NCBI GenBank assembly: GCA_016214105.1
Contig: JACRPD010000082.1
Location: forward strand, 1-7,480
Length of the DNA stretch: 7,480 nt
DNA from: Candidatus Magasanikiibacteriota bacterium
GTDB taxonomy: Bacteria > Patescibacteriota > Patescibacteriia > Magasanikbacterales > UBA922
Direction of reading: 5' to 3'
The notes beneath the pieces are model-generated. The model was not told the origin of the DNA and ran no database searches. It saw nothing but the letters and a program-made list of their open reading frames with translations. Positions 1-3,995 of this stretch are shown piece after piece; within the stretch, counting starts at the first letter, position 1; each line of letters begins with the position of its first letter. Position numbers and translations under genes: made by a program.

Positions 1-379
1 CCGGGCTGAAAGCGACAACCACCGCGCTGTCAGTCCATTCAGCGATAAATTTGCCAACGCATTTTATTTGCGCAATTAATTCTTTTTCTGTCTTAGATAA
101 CTCTTCCATTTCACTTTTAACTTTCTTGGACAAAACCACCGAAAGCATTATATTCTCCACATAATACTTGTAACCGGCTTCAGTGGGAATCCGTCCGGAA
201 GAAGTGTGCGGGTGAGTCAAAAAACCCTGCTCTTCCAGCTCGCGCATCTCGTTTCTAATCGTCGCGCCGCTTACTTCCAGATCACCTTCGTCCGCCAACA
301 ATTTGGACCCGACCGGTTCGGCCCGACTTATGTGGCTTTCAACCACAAATTTAAGCAATTGCTCTTGGCGTTCATTCAT
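1..379 (-). CDS. hrcA: Heat-inducible transcription repressor HrcA, N-terminal part (runs off the window)
   Basis: HrcA represses class I heat-shock genes by binding CIRCE operators and is itself helped to fold by GroEL (family knowledge). The 126 codons present begin MNERQEQLLKFVVESHI and carry the HrcA winged-helix signature. In order these are AEPVGSK (about residues 20-26), VSGATIRNEMRELEEQGFL (about 37-55) and the HTSSGRIPTEAGYKYYV block. The final residues, about 110-126, begin the next domain; the rest of the protein (usual length about 340) lies left of the window. ATG at 379 is chosen because the next upstream in-strand ATG hits a stop after three codons. No clear SD precedes it. A CIRCE element lies only 4 bp upstream, so the gene is very likely autoregulated. 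In many bacteria hrcA is followed by grpE-dnaK-dnaJ, which cannot be seen here. Confidence 0.95.
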   Translation of the reverse strand, partial: MNERQEQLLKFVVESHISRAEPVGSKLLADEGDLEVSGATIRNEMRELEEQGFLTHPHTSSGRIPTEAGYKYYVENIMLSVVLSKKVKSEMEELSKTEKELIAQIKCVGKFIAEWTDSAVVVAFSP

Positions 380-383
380 ACAT

Positions 384-410
384 TTGGCACTCTATACTAA
401 CGAGTGATAA
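384..410 (-). promoter_or_regulatory. CIRCE operator (HrcA binding site)
   Basis: The inverted repeat reads TTGGCACTC-N9-GAGTGATAA. The published consensus is TTAGCACTC-N9-GAGTGCTAA, so each arm has one mismatch and the 9-bp spacer is exact. It overlaps the predicted transcription start (about 402) and the end of the -10 box, and it ends 4 bp before the hrcA ATG. Bound HrcA would block promoter clearance, and the site would also lie in the mRNA leader. Confidence 0.93.
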
Positions 411-437
411 TATAACATCACAGCTCAAATATGTCAA
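409..437 (-). promoter_or_regulatory. Sigma-70 promoter of hrcA
   Basis: On the minus strand a perfect TTGACA -35 box (437-432) is followed after 17 bp by TATATT as -10 (414-409). The predicted start near 402 falls inside CIRCE, giving a leader of about 23 nt before the ATG at 379. Confidence 0.85.
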
Positions 438-445
438 ATATTTAG

Positions 446-454
446 TTATCCACA
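446..454 (+). promoter_or_regulatory. Possible DnaA box upstream of the hrcA promoter
   Basis: TTATCCACA is an exact match to the strong DnaA-box consensus. It lies 8 bp upstream of the hrcA -35 hexamer. It is a single box with no obvious companion cluster or AT-rich unwinding element, so it does not look like an origin. Regulation by DnaA, or chance, are the alternatives. Confidence 0.35.
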
Positions 455-471
455 AGGCTTCGTTCGCCTTG
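453..471. repeat. Small inverted repeat upstream of hrcA
   Basis: CAAGGC and GCCTTG pair across a 7-nt spacer. Neither strand has a T-tract after it, so it is not an intrinsic terminator. It overlaps the right end of the possible DnaA box. Parts of it (CTTCGTTC, then GGGCCGA) recur in opposite orientation in the leader of the small unit at 499-905. Confidence 0.4.
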
Positions 472-498
472 GGCCGACTGCGCCTTTTAAACTAGCAC

Positions 499-526
499 AA
501 AAAAAACGGCTTGTTTATGCCGTTTT
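499..526 (-). terminator. Intrinsic terminator of small transcription unit A
   Basis: On the minus strand an 8-bp perfect stem, AAAACGGC/GCCGTTTT with an 8-nt loop, runs directly into eight consecutive T residues (526 to 499). It closes the transcript that starts near 905 and insulates hrcA from it. The plus-strand side has only a short T-run, so termination there would be weak. Confidence 0.85.
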
Positions 527-544
527 GGTTTAAAAACTTGGTAT

Positions 545-582
545 GCGGCGCGCGGAACAGGAAGGCCTGCTCAGCGCGCCGC
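545..582 (-). other. Long GC-rich hairpin in the 3' part of unit A
   Basis: Perfect 9-bp arms GCGGCGCGC (545-553) and GCGCGCCGC (574-582) enclose a further CAGG/CCTG pairing. The result is a near-continuous stem with a small internal loop. It sits between the ORF stop (632) and the terminator (526-499). The position suggests a stable RNA element, an exonuclease block or part of a non-coding RNA fold. It has no T-tract, so it is not itself the terminator. Confidence 0.7.
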
Positions 583-631
583 GAGGTTGGGACTACTTGA
601 AGAAAGCGGGTTGGACAGACGACGCTGGTCG

Positions 632-832
632 TCAGATGGATATGAACTGGACCGGACACCGTTCGGCACGTCGGCGCTGATTGGGGGAAGTGAACAGCCC
701 CACGCGCTTGTGTCCGCGCTTGCGGATGATGTGCAGATCAACCTGCCTCACCCAGCGTGGGCCGTTGCGCCCCTCGACAGAAACCGGCACTTTCTCTTCC
801 GGAAGTCTCTCTTGATCATCGCGCTGTCTCAT
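632..832 (-). CDS. Unrecognised small basic protein, 66 aa (unit A)
   Basis: I do not recognise this product. The chosen ATG at 832 has AGGA (844-841) at 8 nt spacing, a good SD. The ORF has its own promoter (940-912) and terminator. The protein begins MRQRDDQERLPEEK and is rich in Arg. It has alternating hydrophobic stretches (VPVSV, VDLHII, RVGLF, VQFISI) that could form short beta strands. It has no signal peptide, membrane segment or Cys pair. Codons are GC-rich (CGC, CTG, GTG, ATC, CAC), unlike the neighbours; by hand count 79 of 120 bases in 661-780 are G or C. The same frame is open up to an ATG at 904, almost on the predicted transcription start, so a leaderless 90-aa form is possible. 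A 6-bp hairpin (618-633) overlaps the stop codon. The transcript could instead be a structured non-coding RNA. Confidence 0.5.
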   Translation of the reverse strand: MRQRDDQERLPEEKVPVSVEGRNGPRWVRQVDLHIIRKRGHKRVGLFTSPNQRRRAERCPVQFISI

Positions 833-860
833 TACTCTTATCCTCTCATTTAGTCCCTGC

Positions 861-899
861 TTCGGCCCATCGTTCGCTTGAACGAAGTACAAAACCGAA
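861..899 (-). promoter_or_regulatory. Structured 5' leader of unit A
   Basis: The minus-strand leader can form an outer helix from TTCGG and CCGAA (plus 861-865 and 895-899). Inside it is a perfect 6-bp TCGTTC/GAACGA stem with a 4-nt loop (870-885). The structure lies between the predicted start (about 905) and the SD (846-841). It could be a regulatory leader or part of an RNA fold. No known riboswitch consensus was recognised. Confidence 0.45.
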
Positions 900-911
900 A
901 ACATGAACAGA

Positions 912-940
912 AGTATAGCAAAGAATTATTTTTATGTCAA
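912..940 (-). promoter_or_regulatory. Sigma-70 promoter of unit A
   Basis: A perfect TTGACA (940-935) is followed after 17 bp by TATACT (917-912) on the minus strand, predicting a start near 905. The -35 box begins just 8 bp beyond the terminator of the yidC/SPFH unit. Unit A therefore appears to be an independent gene and not an operon tail. Confidence 0.85.
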
Positions 941-948
941 TGGAAGAT

Positions 949-975
949 AAAAAAAGACGGGGTTCACCCGTCTTT
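949..975 (-). terminator. Intrinsic terminator of the yidC-SPFH unit
   Basis: On the minus strand AAAGACGGG and CCCGTCTTT form a perfect 9-bp stem with a 5-nt loop. It runs into an uninterrupted T-tract (955-949). It ends transcription arriving from yidC and the SPFH gene before the unit A promoter. Confidence 0.85.
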
Positions 976-1006
976 ACTTACACACTTATATACTTACACA
1001 CTTATG
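975..1006. repeat. Two tandem copies of a 16-bp AT-rich repeat
   Basis: TACTTACACACTTATA (975-990) is followed directly by a second copy differing only at the last base (991-1006). It lies between the second stop of the SPFH reading frame (1012) and the terminator stem. It may mark where the 3' end of that gene was lost or replaced. Confidence 0.75.
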
Positions 1007-1011
1007 CACTT

Positions 1012-1092
1012 CTACTTATCCGCCGTCCTCTTATATTCCCCCACATCCGCAATTTCGCTTAATAAGACATTTTCCACATAAATACCGCGGGA
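1012..1092 (-). pseudogene. In-frame remainder of the SPFH domain after the UAG
   Basis: Directly after the TAG, the same frame reads SRGIYVENVLLSEIADVG, then EYKRTADK, and ends at a second TAG (1014-1012). RGI-x-VE-x-VLL-x-EI followed by EYKR-x-x-x-K is what Band-7 domains carry at this position. The two parts were therefore once one ORF of about 196 codons. A single base change in AAG (Lys) or CAG (Gln) would create the TAG. Even if restored, the protein lacks the long coiled-coil C-terminus typical of the family. Confidence 0.8.
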
Positions 1093-1602
1093 CTAAAATA
1101 TACGCTCTAACTCGCTTTTTAACTCGGCCTCTACTGAATCGCGCTTTGCGCTGATAACCTCTTGCTTATCAAATCTGCTCATCACCATGCGGATGCGGCT
1201 GCGGATGGTCGGACGCACGATTTTCGCCACAAAATCCTCGCCGATGGTCTGCCAAATCGCCGGAATCTGGTGAATATCCAAACGCAACAAAACCGTGCCT
1301 TCAACGCCGATGCGCATTCCATCTTGAGTTACGGCCGCGGTTGGAATATCACCCATGGCTTTTTCGTTTTCCGGATTAAATTCACGGGAAATGCTGTATT
1401 CCAAAGTCTGGGTGTTGAACAGCTTGGCTTTCTGCCAAAATGGAATTTTCAAATGCAACCCTGGCGTTAAAACCTTTTTTAAAACACCGCGGCCCAAATC
1501 ATAAACACAAGCCACATATCCGGGCGGAACATAAATAAACACGCCTTTCAAGACATCCTCCATGACAAATGAGTACATCAACTTATCCAATGAATCGGCC
1601 AT
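1093..1602 (-). CDS. SPFH/Band-7 (prohibitin-like) protein, cut short by an in-frame UAG
   Basis: SPFH proteins (prohibitin, stomatin, HflK/HflC, flotillin) oligomerise on membranes and often modulate membrane proteases or organise microdomains. This 169-aa product has the family order. First comes VPPGYVACVYDLGRGVL, then LTPGLHLKIPFWQKAKLFNTQ (about residues 47-67), then a DGMRIGVEGTVLLRLD strand pair (about 93-108). The helical IVRPTIRSRIRMVMSRF follows, and then SAKRDSVEAELKSELERIF. No classical N-terminal membrane helix is clear, only a short hydrophobic stretch near residues 19-26. The stop (TAG, 1095-1093) falls where the family continues with a Gly-Ile-x-Val-x-x-Val strand, and that strand is present in the same frame right after it. 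The start is 12 bp after the yidC stop, with no SD, so it is probably co-transcribed. Pairing with yidC recalls the FtsH-HflKC-YidC association in other bacteria (inference). It may be a degraded gene, or the UAG may be a sequencing error. Confidence 0.85.
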   Translation of the reverse strand: MADSLDKLMYSFVMEDVLKGVFIYVPPGYVACVYDLGRGVLKKVLTPGLHLKIPFWQKAKLFNTQTLEYSISREFNPENEKAMGDIPTAAVTQDGMRIGVEGTVLLRLDIHQIPAIWQTIGEDFVAKIVRPTIRSRIRMVMSRFDKQEVISAKRDSVEAELKSELERIF

Positions 1603-1614
1603 ATGATTAAAAAA

Positions 1615-2376
1615 TTATTTTTTAGCTGTTTTTACTACTTCTGAAGTAATCTTTTTTGCCTCTTTTGCCGCCCTTTCCGCCACCCCCACGCTCCTGAATA
1701 TCAATCCGCTAAACTGGTGAATTATAGCAGAAAACAATATAGATGTCAAGATGAAAAGGGATTTTACCATCGGCAGCATCCACAAGATGCCGAAGCTGAA
1801 TGCCGGAAACAACAAGAAATAAGCCAGATCCGCCTTGCTTATCGTAAACTTTTTCTTCCGATAATCAAAATATATCTCTGTCAGCAAACCAATTGCGACA
1901 ATGCCCGGCCAAACAATGTCATGGGTATTGCCTAAATCAAACCCGTAAAAGCCGGTATTGATTTTACCAGGGAAATCTACCCAGGAATACAAAATTTTCA
2001 TCATCTTATCGCCAGTAATCCCGCGCAAAAATACTTGATACAACAAAACCAACACTATGACTTGTACGCCCAAAGAAATCAATTTGCTCCATGGCCGAAC
2101 TTTTTTTTGTTTCAAAATTTTGCGTACTTCTTCCTTTTTCAGAAGACTATCATTATGAAATTCCTTATCTATCCGCCGTACTTCTTTTACCAGTTCCTCC
2201 TCGCCCCGACGGTTTTTTTCCGTTACCAAAGTAAACGGTAAAAGAATCAACCGCAAGATGATAGTTAAATAGACAACCGCCCAACCTAAATTTTGATCAG
2301 CCCAATTATTATAAATCCAGATCAAAACATTAAATAACGGCTGATAGAGGTAATCATGCCAGATTATTCCAAACAT
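1615..2376 (-). CDS. yidC: YidC/Oxa1-family membrane protein insertase
   Basis: YidC inserts and folds membrane proteins, alone or with SecYEG. The 253-aa product is the short form without the large periplasmic domain of Gram-negative YidC. It opens with LYQPLFNVLIWIYNNW. A first core helix (about 30-48, NLGWAVVYLTIILRLILLPF) carries the conserved Arg (R42) of the hydrophilic groove. A charged cytoplasmic hairpin follows (about 53-98), then helices near 99-117, 153-170, 182-200 and 203-222, and a basic Ala/Lys tail of the kind that contacts ribosomes. The hairpin and second-helix sequence diverge from textbook YidC, so this may be a lineage-specific paralogue. The ATG at 2376 is only about 3 nt from the predicted transcription start, with no SD and no nearby in-frame alternative. 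A leaderless mRNA is likely. The SPFH gene follows after 12 bp. Confidence 0.88.
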   Translation of the reverse strand: MFGIIWHDYLYQPLFNVLIWIYNNWADQNLGWAVVYLTIILRLILLPFTLVTEKNRRGEEELVKEVRRIDKEFHNDSLLKKEEVRKILKQKKVRPWSKLISLGVQVIVLVLLYQVFLRGITGDKMMKILYSWVDFPGKINTGFYGFDLGNTHDIVWPGIVAIGLLTEIYFDYRKKKFTISKADLAYFLLFPAFSFGILWMLPMVKSLFILTSILFSAIIHQFSGLIFRSVGVAERAAKEAKKITSEVVKTAKK

Positions 2377-2385
2377 ATTATTGAT

Positions 2386-2414
2386 ATTATAGCAGACAAC
2401 TCACAAAACCACAA
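2386..2414 (-). promoter_or_regulatory. Extended -10 promoter of yidC
   Basis: The minus strand has consensus TATAAT (2391-2386) preceded by TGC, an extended -10 (TGnTATAAT). A weak TTGTGG -35 (2414-2409) sits 17 bp upstream. The predicted start near 2379 is 3 nt from the yidC ATG. It diverges from the plus-strand promoter at 2457-2486. Confidence 0.82.
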
Positions 2415-2430
2415 TACAGACGCTGTATAA

Positions 2431-2447
2431 ACACTCCTAGACACTCC
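2431..2447. repeat. Helically phased direct repeat between divergent promoters
   Basis: ACACTCC occurs at 2431-2437 and 2441-2447, a 10-bp period placing both copies on one DNA face. A copy of the core in inverted orientation, GAGTGT (2489-2494), lies at the predicted start of unit B. This could be an operator for the divergent yidC/unit B pair, but such short repeats may also be chance. Confidence 0.35.
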
Positions 2448-2456
2448 CCATCCTAA

Positions 2457-2486
2457 TTGACAATCTCAATTCATTCTTGCTATTAT
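2457..2486 (+). promoter_or_regulatory. Sigma-70 promoter of unit B
   Basis: A perfect TTGACA (2457-2462) is followed after 18 bp by TATTAT (2481-2486), predicting a start near 2493. The promoter faces right, away from yidC, into the small unit that ends at the terminator 2725-2749. Confidence 0.82.
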
Positions 2487-2552
2487 TAGAGTGTTCCCTC
2501 CATTGTCCTTGCTACGGGCAAGAATAGGAATTCTAAGAATGGGAGAGTTCTG

Positions 2553-2738
2553 ATGTCTTGCCCACTTTTGACCCCACCAGCTCTTCTGACTAGTGATGTA
2601 ATTCGGGTTTCACTCCTTGCCACGAAGCACGTCCAAATGTCTGGAGAGCTCTCCCACACGGCGCGAGGGGTTGTGGTTCCAGTGCGCCACACTACTCCTC
2701 GCGCCACTTTCCCCCTCTTTCACCAACCCGCTTTATAG
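2553..2738 (+). CDS. Unrecognised small ORF, 61 aa (unit B); may be a structured RNA instead
   Basis: I do not recognise the product. It is the only plus-strand candidate gene, and promoter, SD and terminator all agree on its strand. GGGAGAG (2541-2547) ends 5 nt before the ATG. The leader (about 2493-2552) contains a perfect CTTGC/GCAAG hairpin (2508-2522). The protein begins MSCPLLTPPALLTSDVIRV and is rich in Pro, Thr, Val and His, with no domain, signal or membrane segment visible. A strong hairpin (2660-2705) lies inside its 3' half, and its stop lies inside the terminator loop. Both are unusual for a coding gene and favour a functional RNA or a dual-function RNA. By hand count 39 of 60 bases in 2641-2700 are G or C. 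The minus-strand ORF in the same interval has no supporting signals. Confidence 0.35.
   Translation: MSCPLLTPPALLTSDVIRVSLLATKHVQMSGELSHTARGVVVPVRHTTPRATFPLFHQPAL
2643..2654. repeat. 12-bp perfect palindrome in unit B
   Basis: GGAGAGCTCTCC is fully self-complementary. The overlapping CTCTCCC (2649-2655) is an exact complement of the GGGAGAG SD of the 61-codon ORF (2541-2547). A long-range pairing could therefore mask the ribosome binding site. Confidence 0.55.
2660..2705 (+). other. Long GC-rich hairpin in unit B
   Basis: The arms at 2660-2675 and 2690-2705 pair over 16 positions with one mismatch and one G-U. The basal nine pairs, GGCGCGAGG/CCTCGCGCC, are perfect. It stands 20 bp upstream of the terminator stem, mirroring the GC hairpin at 545-582 in unit A. 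It is expected to be very stable in RNA. No T-tract follows, so it is not a terminator. Confidence 0.75.
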
Positions 2739-2749
2739 TCGGGTTTTTT
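2725..2749 (+). terminator. Intrinsic terminator of unit B
   Basis: AACCCG (2725-2730) pairs with CGGGTT (2740-2745) across a 9-nt loop and runs into six T residues (2744-2749). On the opposite strand no T-run follows the stem, so it is plus-directional. Its T-tract overlaps the stop codon of the convergent permease gene (2750-2748). Confidence 0.85.
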
Positions 2750-3995
2750 ATTCACGGTGCAACGCCTCAATCGGATTTAACGCGGCCGCTTTGCGCGCCG
2801 GATACAGACCAAAAATGAAACCGATTAAAACCGAAAAACCAACTGAAATAAAAATTGAAAAAAATGAAACATGATAGATCCAAGATAGGCCGTAAGAACG
2901 AGCTAAAATCGCGACCAAATATGATAAAATAGCCCCAAATATTATTCCCGCCGCGCCGCCGCTGAAAGTAATTAACAGCGCTTCAAATAAAAACTGCCAC
3001 AAAATCGCCGGCCGGCCGGCGCCGACCGATTTGCGCAAACCAATCTCAAAAGTCCGCTCCGCGACCGATACATACATTATATTCATAATCCCCACGCCGC
3101 CGACAACAAGCGAGATGCAAACCAAAGCTACGAGCAAAAAAGTAATGCCTTGAACAACATTGCCTAACATATCAGCCGCTTCATCCATGGTATTGACCGC
3201 GAAATCATCTTTATCAAAATCATCAGTGGTGATGTCATGCTGTTCACGCATAATTTGCGTTAAATCCAGTTGTGTCTGCTGTCCTCGGTTTGGGTCAACC
3301 ATCTTGGCTACCGCGAAAGTTACGTAATCAACGCCCATAATCCGTTTTTGAAAAGTGCGCAGAGGCAGGTAGACCATATCATCCAAATTAAAGAAAAACG
3401 CTGAACCGCGCTCCGCCAAAATTCCAATCACCCGGTATTTTTTTCCTTTAATGGTAATATATTCACCAATTGATTCGGCGCCGTTGAACAACTTTTGCCA
3501 GGCTCCATGTCCCAGCACCGCCACGCGCGACAATCCGTATTCTTCTTCTTTGGTAAAAAATCTCCCCTGCTTCACTTCGGTGTCATCAACCAGCGGCGCT
3601 TCAAAGCCCGCGCCGAACAAAAACATTTTTTTTAATTCATCGCCATAGCCAATCGCTTCCTGCCCCATCATCGCGCCATAAATATATTTAATGTTTTTAT
3701 TTTCGCGCATCGCTTCCACGTCATTATTTTTAAAAGTGGTAATCGTATTCCCCAGCGCCATGCCGGAAGCGTTTTCATTGGAAGTCTTGCTCACGTTTGG
3801 AACTTTGACTTCAATTTCAATCACGCCGGCGCCGAACGTGTTCAACTCGCTTTTCACTACTCCGTCCAAACCAGCGCCCGCGGCAAAAACCGTCACGACC
3901 AAAGCAATGCCGATGCTTATTGCCAAAACAGTCAGGATTGTCCGTGTTTTCTGCTTGAGTAATGATTGACACGCAAAATAGAAGTTGCTATTCAT
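2748..3995 (-). CDS. MacB/FtsX-fold ABC transporter permease (second of pair)
   Basis: Type VII ABC permeases (MacB, LolC/E, FtsX) move or mechanically handle extracytoplasmic substrates, driven by a cytoplasmic ATPase. The 415-aa protein has one N-terminal helix (about 18-41, TRTILTVLAISIGIALVV). A large extracytoplasmic MacB-type domain follows (about 45-280). A three-helix FtsX module then starts with VGGVGIMNIMYVSVAERTFE, followed by IGLRKSVGAG. The end, GLYPARKAAALNPIEALHRE, is the family's closing motif, so the gene is intact. The ATG overlaps the preceding permease stop by 8 bp (ATGAATAG), indicating coupled translation; AGAGG upstream may be an SD. The two permeases are paralogues and probably form a heterodimer. 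The substrate cannot be inferred. No clear terminator follows: the hairpin just downstream serves the opposite strand. Confidence 0.9.
   Translation of the reverse strand: MNSNFYFACQSLLKQKTRTILTVLAISIGIALVVTVFAAGAGLDGVVKSELNTFGAGVIEIEVKVPNVSKTSNENASGMALGNTITTFKNNDVEAMRENKNIKYIYGAMMGQEAIGYGDELKKMFLFGAGFEAPLVDDTEVKQGRFFTKEEEYGLSRVAVLGHGAWQKLFNGAESIGEYITIKGKKYRVIGILAERGSAFFFNLDDMVYLPLRTFQKRIMGVDYVTFAVAKMVDPNRGQQTQLDLTQIMREQHDITTDDFDKDDFAVNTMDEAADMLGNVVQGITFLLVALVCISLVVGGVGIMNIMYVSVAERTFEIGLRKSVGAGRPAILWQFLFEALLITFSGGAAGIIFGAILSYLVAILARSYGLSWIYHVSFFSIFISVGFSVLIGFIFGLYPARKAAALNPIEALHRE

Noticed and set aside
446..454. Replication origin at the DnaA box
   Set aside because: There is only one consensus box, no cluster and no nearby dnaA, dnaN or rpmH gene.
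453..471. Hairpin upstream of hrcA as a terminator
   Set aside because: There is no T-tract after the stem on either strand.
587..853. Plus-strand 88-codon ORF antisense to unit A
   Set aside because: No promoter, SD or terminator supports the plus strand, while all signals in this interval point to the minus strand.
499..905. Unit A as RNase P RNA, tmRNA or SRP RNA
   Set aside because: The length is compatible with the first two, but I found none of their conserved blocks on either strand, such as the RNase P core, the tmRNA tRNA-like ends or the SRP GGAAG loop context.
1093..1095. UAG read as a sense codon (genetic-code change)
   Set aside because: The permease at 3988-5229 ends with TAG exactly at its conserved C-terminus, and the SPFH continuation itself ends in TAG, so UAG is a stop here.
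2486..2707. Minus-strand 73-codon ORF opposite unit B
   Set aside because: It begins inside the unit B GC hairpin region with no SD or promoter on that strand. The promoter and terminator there are plus-directional.
2725..2745. Unit B terminator as a bidirectional terminator for the ABC operon
   Set aside because: On the minus strand the stem is followed by GGTGAAAG, not a T-run.
3451..3969. Plus-strand ORFs opposite the permeases, ATPase and cca
   Set aside because: They are composition shadows of intact minus-strand genes with strong family motifs, and show no start signals of their own.
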